NCBI GenBank assembly: GCA_020724905.1
Contig: DYGB01000002.1
Span: 93,425-142,901 of the forward strand
Length of the DNA: 49,477 bases
Reading direction: 5' to 3'
Source: Candidatus Paceibacter sp.
Lineage (GTDB): Bacteria; Patescibacteriota; Minisyncoccia; UBA6257; JAGOQP01
The first letter of the stretch is position 1; every line of letters begins with the position of its first letter. Positions 16,925-23,898 of the stretch are shown one piece after another. The notes beneath the pieces were generated by a model. It worked only from the letters and a program-made list of their open reading frames with translations. It made no database searches and was not told the origin of the DNA. A program made the position numbers and the translations under genes.

Positions 16925-16959
16925 GTTAAACGTATGCTGTTGTAAAAGCGTACTGGTAC

Positions 16960-16988
16960 ACTTTAGCAAAAAGAAAAATCTCTGTCAA
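16960..16988 (-). promoter_or_regulatory. Strong promoter for the rplC-serS transcript
   Basis: On the minus strand a perfect -35 TTGACA (16983-16988), a 17-bp spacer and TAAAGT as -10 (16960-16965) stand about 80 bp before rplC. The promoter starts just after the terminator of the orphan gene, so S10/spc transcription restarts here. Confidence 0.8.
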
Positions 16989-17000
16989 TGATTTTTGTGT

Positions 17001-17028
17001 ATAAAAAAGCGGTAGTTTCCTACCGCTT
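17001..17028 (-). terminator. Intrinsic terminator of the orphan gene at 17033
   Basis: On the minus strand AAGCGGTAG, loop GAAA, CTACCGCTT forms a perfect 9-bp stem followed by a T-run. It begins 5 bp after the stop of the upstream gene. It cleanly separates that gene from the rplC promoter. Confidence 0.85.
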
Positions 17029-17032
17029 GAAC

Positions 17033-17572
17033 TTATCCATCTAAATTATTTGTAATTTCTTTTTCGTAGGGAACAAACATCGAGTATTCTTTCTTTTTTC
17101 CTTCCTGGGTAAAATATGTTCTTCCTTCAAGAACTACTGTTTTAGGGAAATCAATAGAACGAAAATCAATATTCCAAAAAGATCCATCATTCACTTTAAT
17201 CGCAAAATCACTGAGCCCTCCGGGGATTTTTGCAATAACAATATATTCTCTTTCGGAGTTCTCTTTTCGAGGTTTAATTTCCATAATATTTTTTATCTCA
17301 TAAATACCTGGAGTTAAATCCTCAATACACAGAATACGTGGAGCCGATATCCTTTTTAAGAAATCTTTACTATCAAAAAAATCTACATAGAACTTACTTA
17401 TGATGATTAGTATAAATATTAATATCATCGGTCCACCTAATATTTCCACTATTTCGCCTATGAAGTATCCTAGAAGAAAAATTGCTGTGGCAATAGCAAA
17501 AGAAAATAAAACAAGAGTTGTTTTTCCAACTACATTATAAATAGTTGGAACATTCTTTAATGGGCTTTTCAT
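17033..17572 (-). CDS. Orphan membrane protein between rpsJ and rplC
   Basis: I do not recognise this 179-aa protein. It has two hydrophobic segments near the N-terminus (about residues 18-40 and 46-66) and a soluble C-terminal part of about 110 residues that is probably beta-rich and includes two glycine/proline turns (DLTPGIYEI, KIPGGLSDF). It carries a textbook promoter 5' and a terminator 3', and has a Shine-Dalgarno-like AGAGAGGGG before the ATG, unlike most neighbours. It breaks the otherwise conserved rpsJ-rplC junction, which suggests a late insertion. Its function is unknown. Confidence 0.8.
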   Translation of the reverse strand: MKSPLKNVPTIYNVVGKTTLVLFSFAIATAIFLLGYFIGEIVEILGGPMILIFILIIISKFYVDFFDSKDFLKRISAPRILCIEDLTPGIYEIKNIMEIKPRKENSEREYIVIAKIPGGLSDFAIKVNDGSFWNIDFRSIDFPKTVVLEGRTYFTQEGKKKEYSMFVPYEKEITNNLDG

Positions 17573-17618
17573 TATCCCCTCTCTTTTTGTGAAAAATTAT
17601 GTTAATGCTACTGATGCT

Positions 17619-17647
17619 ATTATATAAATATATTGAGCATGTGTCAA
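17619..17647 (-). promoter_or_regulatory. Perfect consensus promoter of the orphan gene
   Basis: The minus strand reads TTGACA (17642-17647), a 17-bp spacer and TATAAT (17619-17624), an exact match to the sigma70 consensus. It is the best promoter in the window and serves only the 179-aa orphan. Confidence 0.85.
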
Positions 17648-17658
17648 TCTTAAGATAT

Positions 17659-17688
17659 CAAAAAACCCACTTCTCAGTGGGCTTTTTG
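17659..17688 (-). terminator. Terminator after rpsJ
   Basis: The minus-strand stem CCCACT-GAGA-AGTGGG, with flanking A and T tracts, ends in TTTTTT. It lies about 18 bp after the rpsJ stop and ends the infA-tuf-rpsJ transcript. Confidence 0.8.
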
Positions 17689-17705
17689 TGTGATATTAAA
17701 TGTTA

Positions 17706-18032
17706 TTATACCAATTTAATCTCAATATCAATTCCTGAAGGAAGATTAAGATTACTTAATGCTTCTACTATCTTCTGGCTTGGGTTGGTTATCTCAACAA
17801 GACGCTTGTGTGTCTTCATCTCAAACTGTTCTCTGCTGTCTTTGTGGACAAAGGTAGATCGGTTAACCGTATACTTCCGTACTTCTGTAGGGAGTGGAAT
17901 AGGGCCAACAACTTCTGCTCCTTGCCTGATAGCTGTCTCGATAATCTGTTTTGTTGATGAATCAATCAAACGATGATCGTATGATTTAATCTTCAAGCGT
18001 ATTTTATTACTGTCAAGGTCCTTTTTAGCCAT
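17706..18032 (-). CDS. rpsJ: Small ribosomal subunit protein uS10 (NusE)
   Basis: The 108-aa S10 shows [20 protein letters not shown] and [18 protein letters not shown]10 belongs to the 30S head and, as NusE, also joins antitermination complexes. It follows tuf by 18 bp, as in many genomes, but is then cut off from rplC by a terminator and an orphan gene. The start is in the CTACTATG context. Confidence 0.96.
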   Translation of the reverse strand: MAKKDLDSNKIRLKIKSYDHRLIDSSTKQIIETAIRQGAEVVGPIPLPTEVRKYTVNRSTFVHKDSREQFEMKTHKRLVEITNPSQKIVEALSNLNLPSGIDIEIKLV

Positions 18033-18050
18033 AGTAGCGCGTTATTGCAG

Positions 18051-19250
18051 TTATTTAATAATCTTTGTGATGATTCCAGCACCAACAGTGTGTCCTCCTT
18101 CTCGGATAGCGAACTTCTGTTGTTCTTCAAGAGCAACTGGAGCAATCAAGTGTACATTTACGTTCACCGTATCTCCAGGCATAACCATTTCAGTTCCTTC
18201 TGGAAGTACCATTTCTCCTGTTACGTCAGTTGTTCTGAGATAGAACTGTGGTTTATATCCTTTAAAGAATGGTGTGTGTCGTCCTCCTTCTTCTTTGCTG
18301 AGAATATAGACTTCAGCTTCAAATTCTGTGTGTGGCGTTACACTTCCAGGAGCTGCAATAACCTGTCCTCGTTCGATGTCTTCCTTTTTAAGACCTCGGA
18401 GCAAGATACCAACGTTATCTCCAGCTTCTGCTGAATCGAGCAACTTGCTAAACATTTCAACTCCAGTAACTGCTGTTTTCTGTGTATCGCGGAGTCCTAC
18501 GATTTCAACTTCATCGTTGATTTTAAGGGATCCTCTTTCAACACGTCCTGTTGCAACTGTTCCACGACCTTCAATTGAGAAGATGTCTTCGATAGGCATC
18601 AAGAATGGCTTATCCTTGTCTCGTTGTGGTTCTGGGATATAGTTGTCAACTGCATCCATCAATTCATACATTGGCTTAAGCGCTTCATCATCTGGTGATG
18701 TTGCTTCTGAAGCTTTCAATGCTGATCCACGAATAACAGGAACTTCATCTCCAGGAAATTCATATTTACTAAGAAGTTCTCGAACTTCTGATTCAACTAA
18801 GTCGATAAGTTCTGGATCAGATACTTGGTCAACTTTGTTCAAAAATACTACGATTTTAGGAACACCAACCTGATTTGCAAGCAAGATGTGTTCTCGTGTC
18901 TGAGGCATAGGTCCGTCTGTTGCGGCTACAACCAAGATAGCTCCATCCATCTGAGCTGCTCCGGTAATCATGTTTTTAATGTAGTCAGCGTGACCTGGTG
19001 CATCCACGTGAGCATAGTGACGTTTTTCTGTCTCATACTCTGAGTGGTGAAGTGCAATAGTGATACCACGTTGCTTTTCCTCAGGGGCGTTGTCGATTTG
19101 ATCAACTTTTTCAGCTTTTGAAATAAGTCCCTTGTGGAAGAGAGCGTTCATGATAGCTGCGGTCAATGTCGTCTTTCCATGGTCAACGTGACCAATTGTT
19201 CCGATATTGACATGAGGTTTCCCTCGTTCAAATTTTGATTTCTCTGCCAT
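18051..19250 (-). CDS. tuf: Elongation factor Tu
   Basis: The 399-aa GTPase brings aminoacyl-tRNA to the ribosome. G1 is GHVDHGKT, the switch I threonine lies in RGITI, G3 is DAPGHADY (the usual DCPGH cysteine is alanine), G4 is NKVD and G5 is GSALKA. The C-terminal domains 2 and 3 are complete. Length is normal. It lies after a Phd-like small gene, and before rpsJ; fusA and the rest of the str operon are not adjacent. No clear promoter is seen in the 47-bp AT-rich gap upstream. Confidence 0.98.
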   Translation of the reverse strand: MAEKSKFERGKPHVNIGTIGHVDHGKTTLTAAIMNALFHKGLISKAEKVDQIDNAPEEKQRGITIALHHSEYETEKRHYAHVDAPGHADYIKNMITGAAQMDGAILVVAATDGPMPQTREHILLANQVGVPKIVVFLNKVDQVSDPELIDLVESEVRELLSKYEFPGDEVPVIRGSALKASEATSPDDEALKPMYELMDAVDNYIPEPQRDKDKPFLMPIEDIFSIEGRGTVATGRVERGSLKINDEVEIVGLRDTQKTAVTGVEMFSKLLDSAEAGDNVGILLRGLKKEDIERGQVIAAPGSVTPHTEFEAEVYILSKEEGGRHTPFFKGYKPQFYLRTTDVTGEMVLPEGTEMVMPGDTVNVNVHLIAPVALEEQQKFAIREGGHTVGAGIITKIIK

Positions 19251-19302
19251 AGTTATTTTTTATATTACTTTTTTATTTTTTATAATTGGTGACTGTTACA
19301 GT

Positions 19303-19503
19303 TTAGATGGGAATAGTATTGATGTCAATATCGTATTCTCCATCTCGTTGTTGTTCATTTTCTTCTTCTGCTTCTTTTAATCGTCCATGTAATCGTTGAT
19401 ACGCATCCCAGGTCAGTGTGACATACAATGGGGTCTCCCCTTTCGATATCACACACGCATCCTCTGTCTCAAGAGTCTTTTTTATTTTTTCAAATACACT
19501 CAT
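19303..19503 (-). CDS. Small Phd/YefM antitoxin-like protein
   Basis: The 66-aa protein (ATG at 19503; a longer TTG reading overlaps rplQ) has MSVFEKIKKTLETEDACVIS and KGETPLYVTLTWDAYQRL, which resembles the Phd/YefM pattern of a short helix, two strands and a hydrophobic helix (as in GKPVAVLLSPEEYERL). An acidic tail follows. No toxin gene lies beside it. It sits 4 bp after rplQ and 52 bp before tuf, so it is probably expressed at high level with ribosomal proteins. The family link is a pattern match only. Confidence 0.6.
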   Translation of the reverse strand: MSVFEKIKKTLETEDACVISKGETPLYVTLTWDAYQRLHGRLKEAEEENEQQRDGEYDIDINTIPI

Positions 19504-19507
19504 AGGT

Positions 19508-19861
19508 TTATACAAACTCTATCTGTGAGAGTGCTGCATCATCGCCCTTTCGTATTTTTGATATCTTGATAATACGAGTATATCCACCGTTACGTTCTTT
19601 GTATTGTGGAGCAATATCATAAAACAGTTTTGTTGCTGCATCTTTTGATCCTAATCGAGAGATAAGGAGTCGTAATGCTGCTGTCGTATTCTTTTTTGCC
19701 AACGTTACCAATTTTTCAATTTCAGGTCGAAGTGCTTTTGCACGGGTATCAGTTGTTTCTATTTTCCCATGCGTAACAAGACTTACCATAAGTCCTTTCA
19801 TGAAGGCTTTTCTCTGCCCTCGTTTTCGTCCAAATTTTACTCCTTTTTTCTGATGGTTCAT
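19508..19861 (-). CDS. rplQ: Large ribosomal subunit protein bL17
   Basis: The 117-aa protein begins MNHQKKGVKFGRKRGQRKAF, contains LVTHGKIETTDTRAKALRP and ends with the family GGYTRIIKISKIRKGDDA. L17 lies by the tunnel exit. It follows rpoA by 3 bp in standard alpha-operon order. Confidence 0.96.
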   Translation of the reverse strand: MNHQKKGVKFGRKRGQRKAFMKGLMVSLVTHGKIETTDTRAKALRPEIEKLVTLAKKNTTAALRLLISRLGSKDAATKLFYDIAPQYKERNGGYTRIIKISKIRKGDDAALSQIEFV

Positions 19862-19864
19862 ACG

Positions 19865-20623
19865 TTATTTTTTCTTCTTTGTTTCTTTTTCTTCTTTCTT
19901 TTTATCGCTATGTACGATACCAAAGTCATTAATATCTACCTCTGAAACGATACCAAGGTGATCAGCAAGAACATTAGCTGCTTTATGCAATACTCGTGAT
20001 GGAGAAATTGTTCCATCAGTTTTTATGGTCATAGTGAGTTTGTTGTAGTCTGTTCTATCTCCTACACGCATATTCTCAACAACAAAGTTTACATTCTTCA
20101 CAGGGGTAAAGATTGCATCAAGTGCAATTGACCCTACAGGAAGCTTGTCAGTCTTTCTATTTTCAGCTGATGCATATCCCAGTCCTTTCTCAATCGTTAG
20201 CTCCATTTCAAATTCTCCTGTCTTTGTTGTAATTGTTGCAATGTGTTGATCAGTGTTAACAACCTCTACATCTGGGTTCTTTTGAATATCAGCTCCTGTA
20301 ACTGGCCCCTCTCCCTTCTTTTTAATAGTAAGGGTTTGGGCGTCTTGAGCAAAGAAACGAAAACGAAGTTTTTTGATATTCATCATAATATCAACAATGT
20401 CTTCTAATACGTTTGGTGCTGTTGAAAACTCATGCTTTACTCCCTTGATTTTAATCTGTGTTACCGCAGCTCCTGGAAGTGAAGAAAGTAATACACGACG
20501 AAGAGCATTCCCTAGGGTAATACCATATCCTGTGTAGAGATTTACAATCTCAAACGTCCCTTCTGTTTCAGTTTCAGAGACCTTTTTTACCTCAACGTTT
20601 TTACTTAAAAATGTGTATTCCAT
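19865..20623 (-). CDS. rpoA: RNA polymerase alpha subunit lacking the C-terminal domain
   Basis: The 252-aa protein covers the alpha N-terminal dimerisation and assembly domain. Visible are GYGITLGNALRRVLLSSLPG (33-52), KGVKHEFSTAPNVLEDI and DAIFTPVKNVNFVVENMRVG. E. coli alpha is 329 aa: after residue ~235 it has a linker and the alphaCTD that binds UP elements and activators. Here the protein ends in a lysine/glutamate tail (KKKEEKETKKKK) with no alphaCTD. The tail is clean and followed at once by rplQ, so this is not a frameshift within the window. Confidence 0.96.
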   Translation of the reverse strand: MEYTFLSKNVEVKKVSETETEGTFEIVNLYTGYGITLGNALRRVLLSSLPGAAVTQIKIKGVKHEFSTAPNVLEDIVDIMMNIKKLRFRFFAQDAQTLTIKKKGEGPVTGADIQKNPDVEVVNTDQHIATITTKTGEFEMELTIEKGLGYASAENRKTDKLPVGSIALDAIFTPVKNVNFVVENMRVGDRTDYNKLTMTIKTDGTISPSRVLHKAANVLADHLGIVSEVDINDFGIVHSDKKKEEKETKKKK

Positions 20624-20646
20624 ACAAAGTAGATACTAGTGTGTGA

Positions 20647-21270
20647 CTATCGAGAATAATAGTCGATAACCAAATTAATGTTAAATGGGAACTCAATGTC
20701 TTGAGGGTTGTGTTTCATAGTAATCTCAACCTTTTGAGGGTCGATAGCGAGCCATGCTGCATCATCAGTATTTTTTAAAATATTAGGAAGTTCTCTAAAA
20801 ATATCAAGATTCTTCTTGCTTTCTCGGATACTCACGATATCTCCTTCTCTTACCACATATGATGGAACAGTTACCTTTCTTCCATTTACCATGATGTGTC
20901 CATGAGAGACGAACTGACGTGCCATAATACGAGATGGAGCGAGTCTTCCTCGGTATACAACGTTATCAAGTCGTGTTTCAAGTTGTGTGATAATAGTAGG
21001 GATAATATCACTCTTTGCAGAGAGTGCATTCATAAAGACCTTACGGAGTTGTTTTTCACTGAGTCCATATGACACTTTGATTTTCTGCTTTTCCATTAAC
21101 TGCAGCTTGTATTCAGATACACCTCCTCGTCCACGTTTCTTTCCATGTTCTCCAGGCTTATATGGACGTCGTGTCATTGCAGACTTAGGAGATGAGGAAC
21201 GAAACGGCTTAAGGTCAAGTCGTGTTCCAAGGGATCGTTCTTTTTTTTCTTTTGCTTTGAGAATTCTCAT
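20647..21270 (-). CDS. rpsD: Small ribosomal subunit protein uS4
   Basis: The 207-aa S4 has the S4 RNA-binding domain (TRLDNVVYRGRLAPSRIMAR and FVSHGHIMVNGRKVTVPSYV) that nucleates 30S body assembly. The N-terminus has no cysteines, so it is the zinc-free form. In many bacteria S4 represses the alpha operon. It lies between rpsK and rpoA as usual. Confidence 0.96.
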   Translation of the reverse strand: MRILKAKEKKERSLGTRLDLKPFRSSSPKSAMTRRPYKPGEHGKKRGRGGVSEYKLQLMEKQKIKVSYGLSEKQLRKVFMNALSAKSDIIPTIITQLETRLDNVVYRGRLAPSRIMARQFVSHGHIMVNGRKVTVPSYVVREGDIVSIRESKKNLDIFRELPNILKNTDDAAWLAIDPQKVEITMKHNPQDIEFPFNINLVIDYYSR

Positions 21271-21282
21271 AATAGATAGTGA

Positions 21283-21732
21283 TTATACACGTCGTGTTTT
21301 CTTTGGTCGAGGTCCGTTATGTGGAATTGGTGTTGCATCTTTAATAGCGCTGATCTGAAATCCTTGTGCTCCTGAGAGTGTTCTGATAGCTGAATCTCTT
21401 CCGCTTCCTACACCTTTTACAATAACCTGCAGGTTAAAAGGACCATTCTTCTTTACTTTTTCCAAGATAGCTTCCATAACTTTTGAAGCAGCAAATGGTG
21501 TTGCTTTCTTTGGTCCAGAAAATCCAAGTGATCCTGCTGAAGACCATGCAACAAGGTTCCCCGCAGCATCAGTTACTGATACGAGTGTATTGTTGTAGGT
21601 GGCATTAATATACACCCTCCCCTTTTCAATCTTTCGAGATGATCGCTTTGAAGCTGAGGCAGCAATTTTTTGACTTTGCGCTTCAGCTGAACTCGCAGAC
21701 TCTCCTTTTTGTGCAACTTTTTTCTTTCCCAT
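21283..21732 (-). CDS. rpsK: Small ribosomal subunit protein uS11
   Basis: The 149-aa S11 core starts near residue 38 (GRVYINATYNNTLVSVTD) and ends with the conserved GVGSGRDSAIRTLSGAQGF and PHNGPRPKKTRRV. S11 lines the mRNA exit channel on the 30S platform. The first ~35 residues are an alanine/serine/lysine-rich extension longer than usual. It follows rpsM by 3 bp. Confidence 0.96.
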   Translation of the reverse strand: MGKKKVAQKGESASSAEAQSQKIAASASKRSSRKIEKGRVYINATYNNTLVSVTDAAGNLVAWSSAGSLGFSGPKKATPFAASKVMEAILEKVKKNGPFNLQVIVKGVGSGRDSAIRTLSGAQGFQISAIKDATPIPHNGPRPKKTRRV

Positions 21733-21735
21733 ATA

Positions 21736-22119
21736 TTATTTCAATTCAACTTTTCGTTTTCCACTTCCTGCTGTCTTTCGAACATTTCCTCGCACTGTAC
21801 GTGAGTTTGTCTTTGTTCTTTGACCATGTACAGGGAGTTTTCGAGAATGTCTCATACCACGGTATGATTCAGTCTCTTTAAGACGAGCAATGTTACTTCT
21901 AATAATCTGTCGTAATTCTCCTTCAATCTTAAAAGTCTTTTCTATATAGTCTTTTATATTATTTACCTCTTCTGGGGTTAAATCTTTTGCTTTCTTTGCA
22001 GGATCAATTTTTATATCAGCAACAAGTTTTTGTGCACGTGTTCTTCCTACACCGTAAAGGTAGGTAAGAGATACATCTATTCTTTTTTCATCAGGAATAC
22101 TGATACCAAATAATCGCAT
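21736..22119 (-). CDS. rpsM: Small ribosomal subunit protein uS13
   Basis: The 127-aa S13 shows the helix-two-turn-helix N-terminus (LTYLYGVGRTRAQKLVADIK), then SYRGMRHSRKLPVHGQRTKT, the basic tail that reaches the P-site tRNA. S13 forms 30S-50S bridges. It lies between rpmJ and rpsK. Confidence 0.96.
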   Translation of the reverse strand: MRLFGISIPDEKRIDVSLTYLYGVGRTRAQKLVADIKIDPAKKAKDLTPEEVNNIKDYIEKTFKIEGELRQIIRSNIARLKETESYRGMRHSRKLPVHGQRTKTNSRTVRGNVRKTAGSGKRKVELK

Positions 22120-22122
22120 ATA

Positions 22123-22236
22123 TTATCCTTGTCGTTGTTTATGTTTAACGTTTTTACAAATAACATAGACGCGTCCTCCTCGACGGACCGTCTTACAGTT
22201 TTTACAAATCTTTTTTACCGATGATCGTACTTTCAT
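22123..22236 (-). CDS. rpmJ: Large ribosomal subunit protein bL36
   Basis: This 37-aa gene reads [20 protein letters not shown] and ends NVKHKQRQG. The zinc ligands C11, C14, C27 and H32 are all present, so it is the zinc-binding form. It sits 3 bp after infA and 3 bp before rpsM, the standard alpha-operon order. It is too short for most ORF filters but certain. Confidence 0.96.
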   Translation of the reverse strand: MKVRSSVKKICKNCKTVRRGGRVYVICKNVKHKQRQG

Positions 22237-22239
22237 AAG

Positions 22240-22452
22240 TTATGCTCTTCGAACAATAATACCTCTTTTTTTATCAGGGCTCATTTGCATTTGAACTGTA
22301 TCACCTGGCATCACTTTAATATAGTGTATGCGCATTTTTCCAGAAAGATGTGCAAGCACTTCTTTTCCTTCCACATTAACACGAAACATCGTTGAGGGTA
22401 ATGCCTCAGTAACAGTTCCGGTGGTGAGTTGATCTAATGATTGTTTTGCCAT
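22240..22452 (-). CDS. infA: Translation initiation factor IF-1
   Basis: The 70-aa OB-fold factor blocks the ribosomal A site during initiation. It has [37 protein letters not shown] and ends GIIVRRA. The ATG at 22452 gives MAKQSLDQL; an in-frame TTG 12 bp upstream is less likely. It is the first gene of the block down to rpsJ. The promoter lies about 21 bp upstream, so the leader is only about 14 nt with no Shine-Dalgarno. Confidence 0.96.
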   Translation of the reverse strand: MAKQSLDQLTTGTVTEALPSTMFRVNVEGKEVLAHLSGKMRIHYIKVMPGDTVQMQMSPDKKRGIIVRRA

Positions 22453-22472
22453 GAATAAAAACAACAGGGGTA

Positions 22473-22501
22473 ATGATATGAAATAGTCTAGAAAAAGTCA
22501 A
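22473..22501 (-). promoter_or_regulatory. Promoter of the infA-rpsJ transcript
   Basis: The minus strand has TTGACT (22496-22501), a 17-bp spacer and TATCAT (22473-22478) in the 54-bp gap between the upstream membrane protein gene and infA. The predicted start of transcription is only about 14 nt from the infA ATG. Confidence 0.75.
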
Positions 22502-22506
22502 GGATT

Positions 22507-23859
22507 TTATTCCACCTCAATATAGATACGAGGATCTCGAGGAGGAGTCTTGGTGACCCAGAATGGCCATAACTGTATATCAACCCTCTGCACTCCCTCA
22601 ATCATTACCAGTGTTTCTTGCATCTGTTCTTTGGCAAGTCCTTCTATCTCTTGCTTTAAGGTGTCAGCATCAAGCTCGTGCCAATAGGTAGTTGTATATA
22701 CCAGTGGAATAGTCATCTTCCCCTCTCCCCATGAAATTGTTGGTGATCCAAAGGTATATTCTGTATCTCTTCGAGTATAGCTCTGAGGAATTTCTTTTTC
22801 TCCTCGTGAGATTAATACAGTATGGACATCTTCTTCTTTAAGGGCAAATGTTCGAATTGTTCCTTCAAGCGCTATTGAAAACTTTCCTCCTTCGTCAACT
22901 GATGTGTGAATCTCTTCATCAATAACTTCAAATTCAAGTGCTTCTTTTGGAATCACAAATTCATTTGGGACACTAATACGAAGTAATGTCTCAGCTTCTT
23001 CTTTGAGCATGGCATGAGCTTTGTCTCGTGCACCTGTCATGTCTTCATCGGTAGGATAGGGAGCAACTCCCTCATACCCTCCTTCCATAGGAGTATATGA
23101 TACACCATAAAATCCTTCAAACTTGTCACTTCCTTTAAATCCTGGAATGGTAAATTTCTCTATAGGGCCAATGTTATACTCCTCCCCTGCTTCATCAGCA
23201 ATAACAGGAACCTGTATACTTGATGGTTCTATTGAACCTCCAGAAATAGATGCTCCAGGAACGGTTACTCGTTCACGTGTTCTAAATATTTTTCCATCAG
23301 GAGTTTCAAATCGTGTTGTCTCTACCAATATTTGTGGAGATGAGCTATACGCATTAACAATTTGTATTGTTCCTTCTGCTTTTCTTTCTACATTTCTCTC
23401 TCCTGTTGCTTGAAATTCAAATGTCTTTACTACATCTTTTGAAAATACCTGTCCTGGGATTTCTGTCTGCGCACGAGCTACTTGAGAGGTATGCGTATTA
23501 ACCGTTATCTCTCCTTCAAATGTGATAGGAATTTTTTCAGTTACTACAGTAATATCAGCACGAGGAAGTGCATAAAAGATTCCTCCTACAACAAGTACGA
23601 TAATGAGTGCCGAAAGAGCTCCAAGAATAATTTTCTTTGTTGAGGTTGTTTGTTTCTCTACTTCATCTTCATGTGCTGCATATTTTTCTCCAAATTCTTC
23701 AAGCACTTCTTTTTCTGTGTCATACACATCATCACCTTCAGAAATATCAAGACGTTCCTGCACATCTTCTAACTCCTCCATCTTGTGTATGAGTGGTTTT
23801 TTCTTTTCTTTGTTTGCGCGAACAATATCAACAACTTTTATTTTTTTCTTCTTAGGCAT
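22507..23859 (-). CDS. Membrane-anchored protein with a baseplate J-like region
   Basis: The 450-aa protein has a basic, then acidic cytoplasmic N-terminus (1-75), one membrane segment (about 76-97) and a large extracellular part. Residues ~150-270 resemble baseplate J/gp47 proteins: ATGERNVERKAEGTIQIVNA, then TTRFETPDGKIFRTRERV and VIADEAGEEYNIGPIEKFTI. The resemblance is a pattern match and could reflect a generic beta-sandwich. It lies 39 bp after a putative PilM/FtsA-fold gene, which may indicate an envelope or pilus complex. The ATG at 23859 is chosen; an upstream TTG-type start is less likely. Function is unknown. Confidence 0.6.
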   Translation of the reverse strand: MPKKKKIKVVDIVRANKEKKKPLIHKMEELEDVQERLDISEGDDVYDTEKEVLEEFGEKYAAHEDEVEKQTTSTKKIILGALSALIIVLVVGGIFYALPRADITVVTEKIPITFEGEITVNTHTSQVARAQTEIPGQVFSKDVVKTFEFQATGERNVERKAEGTIQIVNAYSSSPQILVETTRFETPDGKIFRTRERVTVPGASISGGSIEPSSIQVPVIADEAGEEYNIGPIEKFTIPGFKGSDKFEGFYGVSYTPMEGGYEGVAPYPTDEDMTGARDKAHAMLKEEAETLLRISVPNEFVIPKEALEFEVIDEEIHTSVDEGGKFSIALEGTIRTFALKEEDVHTVLISRGEKEIPQSYTRRDTEYTFGSPTISWGEGKMTIPLVYTTTYWHELDADTLKQEIEGLAKEQMQETLVMIEGVQRVDIQLWPFWVTKTPPRDPRIYIEVE

Positions 23860-23898
23860 AGATATATATAGTATACGGTGCAAGCGCTAAAAGCTCAA

